This document shows, piece by piece, positions 8,667-16,295 of a stretch of 31,421 bases of DNA. The DNA comes from DASUPK01 sp033856335 (GTDB lineage: Bacteria > Actinomycetota > Thermoleophilia > Solirubrobacterales > 70-9), in assembly GCA_033856335.1 (NCBI GenBank), contig JAWVFG010000123.1, positions 1 to 31,421 of the forward strand, written 5' to 3'. A program made the position numbers and the translations under genes. The notes beneath the pieces were generated by a model. It did no database searches. It had not been told where the DNA came from and saw only the letters and a list, made by a program, of their open reading frames with translations. The first letter of the stretch is position 1, and every line of letters begins with the position of its first letter.

Positions 8667-10598
8667 ATGGCCGAGCTCAAGGCACGCGGATTGAAGAAGT
8701 CGGTGGGGACGGCGGGGCTGTTCGCGACGGCGTACGGCAACGTCGGCTCGTCGATCTACTACGCCCTGGGGCTCGTCGCGGCCCATGCGCTGGGCCTGAC
8801 GCCGGTCGTCTTCATCTTCGCCGGCGGTCTCTTCGCGCTGACGGCCAAGACGTACGCGGAGGGGGCGTCGATGTTCCCCGAGGCCGGAGGCTCCTCGTCC
8901 TTCGCCCGGCACGCCTTCAACGAGATCGTGTCCTTCTTCGCCGGCTGGGGCCTCTCGCTCGACTACATCATCACCGTCGCGATCAGCGCCTTCTTCGTCC
9001 CCCACTACCTGGCGGCGTTCGTCCCGGCGCTGGGACACGGCCCGTGGGACGTGGTGGGCGGCGCCGCCATCGTGGTGATCCTCGCGCTGCTCAATGTCCG
9101 CGGCCTGGGGGAATCGACCAAGATCAACATCGTCCTCGCGCTCACGGACCTCGCCACGCAGATCGCGCTGGTCGTGCTGGGCGCGCTCGTGATCCTCGAT
9201 CCGGGCCTGATGATCCGCCAGGTCCATCTGGGCACCGCTCCCAGCTACACCCAGCTGCTCTTCGCCGTCTCGATCTCGATGATCGCCTACACCGGGATCG
9301 AGACCGTCTCCAACATGGCGGAGGAGGCCAAGGACCCGGGCGAGCAGGTGCCGCGCACGGTCAACTACGTGTTGATCGCAGTGATCGGGCTGTTCGCCGG
9401 GATCTCGATCATCTCGATGTCCGCGCTGCCGGTCACCCAGAACGCCGCGGGCCACTACTCCACGGCGCTGGGCACGACGTACAAGGACGATCCGGTGCTC
9501 GGCATCGTCTCGGCCCTTCACCTGCACGGGACGATGCTGACCGCCGCCCGGTACTACATCGGCGCTCTGGCGTCGACCATCCTGGTCATCGCCACCAATG
9601 CCGGGCTGATCGGGATCTCGCGGCTCTCGTGGTCGCTGGCCGAGCATCGCCAGCTGCCCAGCCTCTTCTCCCGGCTGCACCCGAAGTACCGGACCCCCTG
9701 GTTCACGATCACCTTCTTCTCGGCGATCGCGATCCTGCTGATCATTCCCGGGAAGACCGACTTCCTGGGCAACCTCTACAGCTTCGGCGCGATGCTCTCG
9801 TTCACGATCGCGCACATCGCGATCGTGGCCCTGCGGCTCAAGGATCCAGCGCGAGACAGGCCATACCGGGCGCCATGGAACGTCAGGGTGCGCGGCAATC
9901 CGGTGCCGCTGACGGCCGTCCTCGGCGCGATCGGGACGGGAGCAGCCTTCGTCTCCGTCGTGCTGCTCCACCAGGAGGCGCGCATCGTCGGAACCGGATG
10001 GATGATCGTCGGGATGGCGGGCTACTTCCTATACCGCCGCCAACAGGGGCTCGATCCGCGCAAGGCGTACCGGATCCCGAGGCCGGAGCGCCCCGTCGGC
10101 TTCGTCGAGGTCGCCTACCACTCGGCCCTGGTTCCGATCCTCGGCACCAGCGTCGACAACGAGGCGATGGCGCGCGCTGCCAAGCTGGTCGGCCCCGACG
10201 CGACCGTGGAGGCCGTCTACGTGCTCAAGGTCCCCGGCCAGCTCCCGCTGGACAGTGGGCTCGAGGAGGAGGAGCGGATGGCGCGCCGGGTGCTGGAGGT
10301 GGCGCGGATGCAGGCGAAGGTCGCGGGCTGCCCGGTGCGCTGCCGGCTGATCCGCACCCGCAATCCAGGGCGGGCGATCGTCGAAGAGGCAATCGAGCGG
10401 CGCTCGGACCTGATCTACATCTCGACCGAGCACGCGCCGAGCGAGGAGCGGGTGCTGGGGCCGACGATCAGGTACGTCCTGGCCAACAGGCCATGCCGGG
10501 TGATCGTGGAGCACGACCCCACATCAGGCGGCGACGGGGGCAACGGGGCCGTCCCGACCGAAGCCCTCACACGCCAAAAAGCACTCGACCCGCGTTAG
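8667..10598 (+). CDS. APC-superfamily permease with C-terminal USP-like domain, probable target of the KdpDE-like pair
   Basis: 643 residues. Around 12 membrane segments span residues 15-465 with the same landmarks as the permease at 1137-3044 (GNVGSSIYYALG, AYTGIETVSNMAEEAKD, KDDPVLGIV, ATNAGLIGISRL). A soluble USP-like domain covers about residues 485-620; its nucleotide-binding loop is degenerate (ISTEHAPSEERVLGPT), so ATP binding is doubtful. The start ATG has GGGAG three to four bases upstream. It has its own upstream region with a tandem operator-like repeat. Default annotation is amino acid permease. The KdpDE-like neighbours and the APC-plus-USP architecture, shared with KimA-type carriers, make potassium uptake a credible alternative. 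The stop codon lies inside a stem-loop. Confidence 0.88.
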   Translation: MAELKARGLKKSVGTAGLFATAYGNVGSSIYYALGLVAAHALGLTPVVFIFAGGLFALTAKTYAEGASMFPEAGGSSSFARHAFNEIVSFFAGWGLSLDYIITVAISAFFVPHYLAAFVPALGHGPWDVVGGAAIVVILALLNVRGLGESTKINIVLALTDLATQIALVVLGALVILDPGLMIRQVHLGTAPSYTQLLFAVSISMIAYTGIETVSNMAEEAKDPGEQVPRTVNYVLIAVIGLFAGISIISMSALPVTQNAAGHYSTALGTTYKDDPVLGIVSALHLHGTMLTAARYYIGALASTILVIATNAGLIGISRLSWSLAEHRQLPSLFSRLHPKYRTPWFTITFFSAIAILLIIPGKTDFLGNLYSFGAMLSFTIAHIAIVALRLKDPARDRPYRAPWNVRVRGNPVPLTAVLGAIGTGAAFVSVVLLHQEARIVGTGWMIVGMAGYFLYRRQQGLDPRKAYRIPRPERPVGFVEVAYHSALVPILGTSVDNEAMARAAKLVGPDATVEAVYVLKVPGQLPLDSGLEEEERMARRVLEVARMQAKVAGCPVRCRLIRTRNPGRAIVEEAIERRSDLIYISTEHAPSEERVLGPTIRYVLANRPCRVIVEHDPTSGGDGGNGAVPTEALTRQKALDPR

Positions 10599-10612
10599 AC
10601 GGGGGTCGAGTG
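10576..10612 (-). terminator. Intrinsic terminator for the minus-strand permease, overlapping the end of the plus-strand gene
   Basis: CACTCGACCC (10582-10591) pairs perfectly with GGGTCGAGTG (10603-10612) around an 11-base loop. Read on the minus strand, the 10-bp GC-rich stem is followed at once by CTTTTTGG (A-run at 10576-10580 on the plus strand), the classic intrinsic terminator. It lies about 64 bases beyond the stop of the minus-strand ACT permease and encloses the TAG stop (10596-10598) of the plus-strand permease in its loop. Read on the plus strand there is no T-run. Confidence 0.75.
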
Positions 10613-10675
10613 GGCGGCTTGCGGACCGCGCCCTGCTGGGCGTGGGCGGCCGCGCGGCTTCCATATCGTCTCGAG

Positions 10676-12256
10676 TCAGTCGCGTGTGGCGACGTCCTCC
10701 ACGATCGTCTTCACTGGGCCCCTGTAGTTCTTGTTCGCGCCCAGCACCCACGCCAGGCCGGTCCCGATCAGGACCAATGCGACCACGAGCGGGGTGTAGT
10801 TGAAGAAGCTCCAGTCGAAATCGGACTGCCAGGGGACTCCGAGGCTGGAGTACGGCAGGCAGAGGTCGAAGAACATGAACACGACGAAGACCACCGCCAC
10901 CACGTTGATCCACTTGTACTTCTGCCCGAGGTTCCAAGACCGCGCCTGGAACGAGTCGCCGGCGCGCCAGCGCAGATACACCGGCGTCACGTAGGCGATG
11001 TAGAGCCCGACGGTGCCGATCGCGGTGACCGCGTAGAAGGCGACCGGGGGCACGAACTTGTCCGAGGCAAAGAGCGCGGGCAGCGTGATCAGCAGTGCCA
11101 GCAGGCTGCTCATGAGCACTGCATTGGTCGGCACGCCCTTGGGGCTCACTCGGCTCCAAAGGCCGTGGCCGGGCACGGCCCGGTCACGCGAGAACGCATA
11201 GAACGTCCGCGAGCTGCTCGTCACGCAGGCCATCCCGCAGAAGAACTGCCCGACGCACGCGATCAGGATGATCGCCTCAGCCCAGCCCTTCGACATGGCG
11301 GCCGACGTGAAGACCGCGATCGAGCTGCCGAAGCCCGCGTTGACCGCGTTCACGTTGGTCGCGGCGAACAGGATCGCCAGCAGGACGAACCATCCGATCA
11401 CCGCCGAGAGCGCTACGGACTGCCATACGCCCTTCGCAGCGGCCTCTTCCGCGCCCTGTGTCTCCTCGGCCACGTGGGCCGAGGCGTCATAGCCGGTGAT
11501 CGTGTACATGGTCAACAGGAACCCGACCGGTAGGACGAGGAACCAGAAGGTGCCGCCGCCGACGGCTCCGCCGGCGAAGCCGGAGTTGTTGATCTTCTGC
11601 GTGAAGACAAACTTCGCGCTCTGGTGATGATCGGGCACGAACACCAGGATTCCGATGATGATCAGGACGCCGACCACGTGCCAGAACACCGAGATGCTGT
11701 TGAACAGCGCCAATAGGCGGTGGGAGAAGATGTTGATCAACGCGTGCAGGGCGAGGATGACCACAAACAGAGCGAAGATCTCCTTGACGACGTGCTGGTT
11801 GTCGGCGAAGTTGATGAACCCGAGATCCAAGCTCCAGAGTCCGAACAACTGGGTGAGGAAGAACGACAGGATGTAGTCCACCGAGGCGACGATCCCGATC
11901 AAGCCCAGGACGTTGAACCAGCCGGTGAACCAAGACCAGCCCGGACCGCCGAGGCTGTTCGCCCACCAGTACGGGCCACCCGCCGTCGGGTACGCGGATG
12001 CGAGCTCGGCCATGCTGACGGCGACCGTCAGGATGATCAACGCGATCACGGGCCAGCCGATCGAGATCGCGATCGGCCCGCCGTTGTTCCACGCGACGTA
12101 GAACGTCGTGAAGCAGCCTGCCAGGACCGAGATGATCGAGAACGAGATCGCGAAGTTCGTGAACCTCGTCCAGCCGCGCTCCAAATCCTGTGAGTAACCG
12201 AGTTCCGCTAGACGTTTCTCATCGGCGGTCGGATCGCTGGTGCCCTCTGGTGCCAT
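10676..12256 (-). CDS. Amino acid/choline transporter (ACT-type APC) permease
   Basis: 526 residues from the ATG at 12256, which has AGGAGG about 8 bases upstream; an open GTG/ATG extension of 20 codons further upstream lacks a ribosome site and looks non-coding. The N-terminus LAELGYSQDLERGWTRF followed by FAISFSIISVLAG is characteristic of the ACT branch, which includes yeast choline (HNM1) and GABA (UGA4) carriers and bacterial relatives. About 12 membrane helices follow, with AELASAYPTAGGPYWWA after helix 2 and TGYDASAHVAEET in helix 6. There is no USP domain. It imports a small amine or amino acid through the cytoplasmic membrane. It is divergent from a choline/ethanolamine-kinase-like gene, which favours choline, ethanolamine or betaine-like substrates, though this is inference. 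Confidence 0.88.
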   Translation of the reverse strand: MAPEGTSDPTADEKRLAELGYSQDLERGWTRFTNFAISFSIISVLAGCFTTFYVAWNNGGPIAISIGWPVIALIILTVAVSMAELASAYPTAGGPYWWANSLGGPGWSWFTGWFNVLGLIGIVASVDYILSFFLTQLFGLWSLDLGFINFADNQHVVKEIFALFVVILALHALINIFSHRLLALFNSISVFWHVVGVLIIIGILVFVPDHHQSAKFVFTQKINNSGFAGGAVGGGTFWFLVLPVGFLLTMYTITGYDASAHVAEETQGAEEAAAKGVWQSVALSAVIGWFVLLAILFAATNVNAVNAGFGSSIAVFTSAAMSKGWAEAIILIACVGQFFCGMACVTSSSRTFYAFSRDRAVPGHGLWSRVSPKGVPTNAVLMSSLLALLITLPALFASDKFVPPVAFYAVTAIGTVGLYIAYVTPVYLRWRAGDSFQARSWNLGQKYKWINVVAVVFVVFMFFDLCLPYSSLGVPWQSDFDWSFFNYTPLVVALVLIGTGLAWVLGANKNYRGPVKTIVEDVATRD

Positions 12257-12380
12257 TCCTTCGCCTCCTCTGCTTCCATGGTGGGAAGTTCCGGCTGGCC
12301 CCTCTGGGCCCCACAAATGCGATAGAAGGGTTACCGGTGAGCTTTTCGGACCCTATGCGGCATCTGGGGAGATATCAAGG
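12257..12380. promoter_or_regulatory. Divergent promoter region between permease and phosphotransferase genes
   Basis: 124 bases between two divergent starts. It carries the minus-strand AGGAGG ribosome site, the plus-strand GGGGAG/AAGG site just before the GTG start, and a perfect small dyad GGCCC-CTCT-GGGCC at 12297-12310 that could be an operator or a leader hairpin. I could not assign -35/-10 elements with confidence. Confidence 0.4.
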
Positions 12381-13295
12381 GTGACGGACGAGCTAGTACG
12401 GATCGTCCAGACTTTGACGCCGCAGTTGGGCGAACCGGAGGGGGAGGGGAAGCCGCTCGAGGGCGGCATCACCAATCGCAACTATTTGGTGACCCTGGGC
12501 GGTAACCGCTACGTGATCCGGGTTCCGGGCAAGGACACCTCGCTGCTCGGGATCGATCGGGGCGCGGAGCGCGAGGCGAACGAGAACGCGGCGTCACTGG
12601 GAGTGGCGCCTCGGGTGGTCGCGCAGCTCGACGACCCGCCGTGCCTCGTCACCGAGTTCGTGGAGTGCCAGGAGATGGCGCCCGAGGACCTGCGCGATCC
12701 CGAGACGATGAGCCTGGTGATCGGAGCGGTGAGGACGGTGCACGATTCCGGCGCCGCTTTGCCGAGCAGCTTCGATTCCTTCCGCGTCGTGGAGGAGTAC
12801 AGGGCGACGGCAGCCGAGCGCGGGGGCGAAATCCCTGCGGCATACGACGAAGCCCACGATCAGGCCCGCGAAATCGAGGCGGCACTGTCGGGGCCCGAGC
12901 ACGATCCGGTGCCGTGCCACAACGACCTGCTCGCGGGCAACTTCCTCCGCGGAGCCGACCAAATCTGGATCGTCGACTGGGAGTACGCGGGCATGGGCGA
13001 CCGCTACTTCGATCTCGCCAACTTCGCCATCAACAACGAGCTCGAGGAGGCGCGGCACCCCGAGCTGCTCGCCGACTACTTCCGCGAAGAGGCAACCCCG
13101 GGCAGGGTCGCGACCCTCCGGCTGATGCTGTTCATGTCCGACTTCCGCGAGGCGATGTGGGGCGTCGTCCAGACCGTCGCATCCGACCTCGACTTCGACT
13201 TCAAGGACTACGCGGCCACCCACTTCGCACGCATGCGAGAGACCGCCTCGCACCCGCGCTTCGCCGGCTGGCTGGAGGAGGCCAGGGAAATGTGA
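12381..13295 (+). CDS. Phosphotransferase, choline/ethanolamine-kinase-like (APH fold)
   Basis: 304 residues from GTG at 12381, preceded by GGGGAG and AAGG; the longer open frame reaching back to 12240 overlaps the divergent permease and has no family similarity. The kinase fold is clear: glycine-rich start LEGGITNRNYLVT, the VIRVPGKDTSLLGIDRGAE region with ATP-binding residues, Brenner motif CHNDLLAGNFL near residue 180, then IVDWEYAGMGDRYFDLANFAIN, typical of LicA and choline/ethanolamine kinases. It should transfer phosphate from ATP to a small alcohol such as choline or ethanolamine, or to a related aminoalcohol. It is followed after 34 bases by the dimethylglycine-dehydrogenase-like gene on the same strand. 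Family assignment is strong; substrate is inferred from family and context. Confidence 0.87.
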   Translation: MTDELVRIVQTLTPQLGEPEGEGKPLEGGITNRNYLVTLGGNRYVIRVPGKDTSLLGIDRGAEREANENAASLGVAPRVVAQLDDPPCLVTEFVECQEMAPEDLRDPETMSLVIGAVRTVHDSGAALPSSFDSFRVVEEYRATAAERGGEIPAAYDEAHDQAREIEAALSGPEHDPVPCHNDLLAGNFLRGADQIWIVDWEYAGMGDRYFDLANFAINNELEEARHPELLADYFREEATPGRVATLRLMLFMSDFREAMWGVVQTVASDLDFDFKDYAATHFARMRETASHPRFAGWLEEAREM

Positions 13296-13329
13296 GGGTG
13301 CTCAAGGCGAAGCCGAGAGCAACCCGTTG

Positions 13330-15801
13330 ATGATGGCCCGACGGGTTGAGCTGCCCGAGGCCGCGCGCTGCGTGATCATCGGCGGCGGGGTGGGCGGTAC
13401 GTCGATCGCCTATCACCTCGCCCAGCTCGGCTGGGACGACGTGGTTCTCCTGGAGCGCTCTCAGCTCACCTCGGGCTCCACGTTCCATTCCGCGGGCTTG
13501 GTCGGGCAGCTGCGCGGATCGGTATCGCTGACCAAGATGATGATGTACTCGGTCGAGCTCTACCGGCGGCTCGGGGACGAGTCCGAGTTCGACCCGGGCT
13601 GGGTCGAGTGCGGCGGGATACGACTCGCCTCGAGCGAGGAGCGCATGGAGGAGCTTCGCCGTCAGGCGGGGTGGGCGAAGACCTTCGGCTTGCCGCTCGA
13701 GCTGATCTCCGCCGATGAGGCGGAGCAGATGTTCCCGCTGATGTCCACCGACGGTGTGCTCGGTGCAGCCTGGCTGCCCACCGATGGCTACCTCGACCCC
13801 GCCCAGCTGACCAACGCGTTGGCCGATGGCGCACGGCGAGGCGGGTGCAGCATCTTCACCGACACCCGGGTGACCGGAATCGACGTCGTTGACGGCCGCG
13901 TCCGGGGTGTGAAGACGGGGCGGGGAGATATCGAGGCCGAGGTGGTCGTCAACGCCGGCGGGATGTACGCCGCTGAGATCGGGCGGATGGCCAGTGTCCG
14001 GATCCCGGTGATCCCGATGTCCCATCAGTACCTGGTCACCCAGCCGTTTCGGGAGCGCGATGGGACCCATCTGCCGACGCTCCGGGACCCCGACCTCCTG
14101 ATCTATTACCGAGAGGACGGGGGAGGCCTGGTGATGGGCGGTTACGAGCGCCACAGCAAGCCGGCCTTCCTACCTGAAGGCACCTCGGGCCTGGATGGGA
14201 TTCCGCCCGATTTCAACGGCCGATTGCTCGAGGACGACTGGGACCGCTTCGAGGAGATCACCGAGAACTCCAAGCGCCGTGTCCCCGTCATGGACGAGGT
14301 GAAGATCACGAGGCTGATCAACGGCCCGGAAGGCTTCACCCCCGACAACGAGTTCTGCCTGGGAGAGACCGAGGTGGACGGCTTCTTCGTTGGCGCCTGC
14401 TTCTGCGCCCACGGGCTGGCGGGCGCCGGCGGGGTCGGCAAGGTGATGGCCGAGTGGATCACCGAGGGCGAACCCAGCCTCGATCTCTGGGAGATGGACA
14501 TCAGGCGGTTCGGATCTCAGTACCGCTCCCCCGCCTATACCCATGCCCGTGTGCAGGAGACCTACGAGACCTATTACGACATCCTCTATCCGAACCACGA
14601 GCGGACGGCCGGACGTCCCCTGCGGATCTCTCCGGCCACTCCCTGGCACCGGGAACACGAAGCCGCCTTCGGCGAGAAGTCCGGCTGGGAGCGCGTCAAC
14701 TGGTACGAGTCGAATTCCGCTGCGGGCGACGAGTCCCTGAGGCCGCGGGGTTGGGCCGGCCAGCATTGGTCTCCGGCGATCGGCGCCGAGCACCGGGCAA
14801 CCCGCGAGGCGGTGGCGGTCTTCGACGAGACGTCCTTCGCGAAGATGGAGATCGCGGGGCCGGGGGCGGCCGCCGTGGTGGAAAACCTCTGCGACAACCG
14901 GGTCGCCCGCGAAGTCGGAAAGCTCACCTACACGCAGATGCTCAACTCGCGTGGTGGGATCGAGTGCGACTTCACCGTGGGAAGGCTGGCGGAGGACCGG
15001 TTCTCGATCGTCACCGGGACCGCGTTCGGCAATCACGACCGCGAGTGGATCCGGAAGCATCTGCCGGAGGATGGAAGCGTCCAGGTGCACGACACGACCT
15101 CGCAGCTGGCGTGCTTCGGGATCTGGGGCCCGCGCGCCCGGGACGTGCTGCAGCCGCTGACGCCCCAGAGCCTGGCGAACGACGACTTCCCATACATGAC
15201 CCTGCGTGAGATCACCGTCGGCAATGTCCCCGTGCGCGCCCTGCGCGTGACCTACGTCGGCGAGCTTGGCTGGGAGCTCTACTGCCCGATGGAGTACGGA
15301 ATGGGCCTGTGGAAGGCGATGTGGGAGGCGGGCGAGCCTCACGGCATCGTGGCCGGCGGATACAGGGCGATCGACTCGATGCGCCTCGAGAAGGGCTACC
15401 GCGTCTGGGGCGCGGACATCACCCCGGACGAGACACCGTACGAGGGCGGCGTGGGGTTCTGCGCCAAGCTCGACAAGGAGGGGGGATTCATCGGCCGTGA
15501 CGCTCTGGCGGAGGCCAAGGAGCGGGGCCCGAGGACCAGCCTCTGCTGCCTGTTGCTGGAGGACTCGCGGTCGGTCGCTCTGGGCAACGAGCCCGTTCGG
15601 ATCGATGGTGAGATCCGCGGACGGGTGACGACCGGTGGCTATGGCTACACCGTCGAGGGCTCAATCGCCTACGCGTATCTGCCCCCTGAGTACGCCGAAC
15701 CCGGTACCGCGGCGGCGGTCGAGATCTTCGGCACCTGGGTCGAGGGGGAGGTTGCGGCCGAGCCGCTGTTCGATCCGAAGGGTGAGCGGATCAGGGCCTA
15801 G
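13330..15801 (+). CDS. Dimethylglycine/sarcosine dehydrogenase-like flavoprotein with C-terminal GcvT (folate-binding) domain
   Basis: About 823 residues; a TTG one codon earlier (13327) and an ATG at 13333 are other possible starts, and no strong ribosome site decides. The N-terminal DAO domain has VIIGGGVGGTSIAYHLA and LERSQLTSGSTFHSAGLVG. His53 in that motif matches the histidine that carries covalent FAD in the mitochondrial relatives. An FAO middle domain follows (about residues 380-440). GcvT aminomethyltransferase domains fill the rest: SFAKMEIAGPGA, GIECDFTVGRL, AIDSMRLEKGYR, GGYGYTVEGSIAYAYLP. The family demethylates dimethylglycine or sarcosine and loads the one-carbon unit on tetrahydrofolate. 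Length and domain order match. Substrate, and whether folate is used, are untested. It ends convergent with the STAS gene. Confidence 0.9.
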   Translation: MMARRVELPEAARCVIIGGGVGGTSIAYHLAQLGWDDVVLLERSQLTSGSTFHSAGLVGQLRGSVSLTKMMMYSVELYRRLGDESEFDPGWVECGGIRLASSEERMEELRRQAGWAKTFGLPLELISADEAEQMFPLMSTDGVLGAAWLPTDGYLDPAQLTNALADGARRGGCSIFTDTRVTGIDVVDGRVRGVKTGRGDIEAEVVVNAGGMYAAEIGRMASVRIPVIPMSHQYLVTQPFRERDGTHLPTLRDPDLLIYYREDGGGLVMGGYERHSKPAFLPEGTSGLDGIPPDFNGRLLEDDWDRFEEITENSKRRVPVMDEVKITRLINGPEGFTPDNEFCLGETEVDGFFVGACFCAHGLAGAGGVGKVMAEWITEGEPSLDLWEMDIRRFGSQYRSPAYTHARVQETYETYYDILYPNHERTAGRPLRISPATPWHREHEAAFGEKSGWERVNWYESNSAAGDESLRPRGWAGQHWSPAIGAEHRATREAVAVFDETSFAKMEIAGPGAAAVVENLCDNRVAREVGKLTYTQMLNSRGGIECDFTVGRLAEDRFSIVTGTAFGNHDREWIRKHLPEDGSVQVHDTTSQLACFGIWGPRARDVLQPLTPQSLANDDFPYMTLREITVGNVPVRALRVTYVGELGWELYCPMEYGMGLWKAMWEAGEPHGIVAGGYRAIDSMRLEKGYRVWGADITPDETPYEGGVGFCAKLDKEGGFIGRDALAEAKERGPRTSLCCLLLEDSRSVALGNEPVRIDGEIRGRVTTGGYGYTVEGSIAYAYLPPEYAEPGTAAAVEIFGTWVEGEVAAEPLFDPKGERIRA

Positions 15802-15842
15802 CGAGAAGGTTCCGAATCCGCCCGACCGAACATCTCTCCAGG

Positions 15843-16223
15843 TCAGCCGGTGACCGCGGCCGCTGCTTCCTCGACCGTCGGGCGGATCGGGATGACCCGG
15901 TCGATGCCCATCACGGAGAGGATGCGGAGGATCTGCTCGCTTGAGGCGGCGACGGCGAGGCGCTCGGCACCGTCCTCGGGATGTTGGGCCTCTCGGGAGA
16001 GCAGCAGGGCACGGACGCCGCTGGAGTCGATGAACTCGCACTCGCTCAGGTCGACCACGATGCCCTTCGCATCGGCGGCGACGGCCGTGCGCAGCTCGCC
16101 GCGCAGCTCCTCCTCATGGGACATGTCGACCTCGCCCGCCACACGGACGACGTAGACGTCGTCAGGACCCGGCCCCGAGTTGATCTCGAACTGCGGAATA
16201 TCTGCGCTTGGAGTTGCCGACAT
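15843..16223 (-). CDS. STAS-domain anti-sigma-factor antagonist-like protein
   Basis: 126 residues from the ATG at 16223, preceded by GAGGGGG four bases upstream; an ATG ten codons further upstream lacks a ribosome site. The whole protein is one STAS domain: VYVVRVAGEVDMS, GIVVDLSECEFIDSSGVRALL, with Ser68 in DSSG as the usual phosphorylation site. Such proteins bind an RsbW/SpoIIAB-type anti-sigma kinase and release a sigma factor when dephosphorylated. No kinase, phosphatase or sigma factor gene is nearby. It lies 72 bases downstream of the GGDEF-EAL gene on the same strand, so the two may be cotranscribed. Confidence 0.87.
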   Translation of the reverse strand: MSATPSADIPQFEINSGPGPDDVYVVRVAGEVDMSHEEELRGELRTAVAADAKGIVVDLSECEFIDSSGVRALLLSREAQHPEDGAERLAVAASSEQILRILSVMGIDRVIPIRPTVEEAAAAVTG

Positions 16224-16295
16224 GCGTCCCCCTCGGACAACTGAGGTGGACACATGCTAGCTGCGGGGTGCGACTAGCGGAACACCTCTCTCCAA

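Noticed and set aside
8627..11533. Plus-strand open frame of about 968 codons.
   Set aside because: Shifted frame of the APC-USP permease running into antisense of the ACT permease; Arg/Gly/Pro-rich with no membrane segments or motifs.
12240..12380. N-terminal extension of the phosphotransferase upstream of GTG 12381.
   Set aside because: It overlaps the divergent permease start, has no ribosome site and no kinase similarity; GTG 12381 has a good site.
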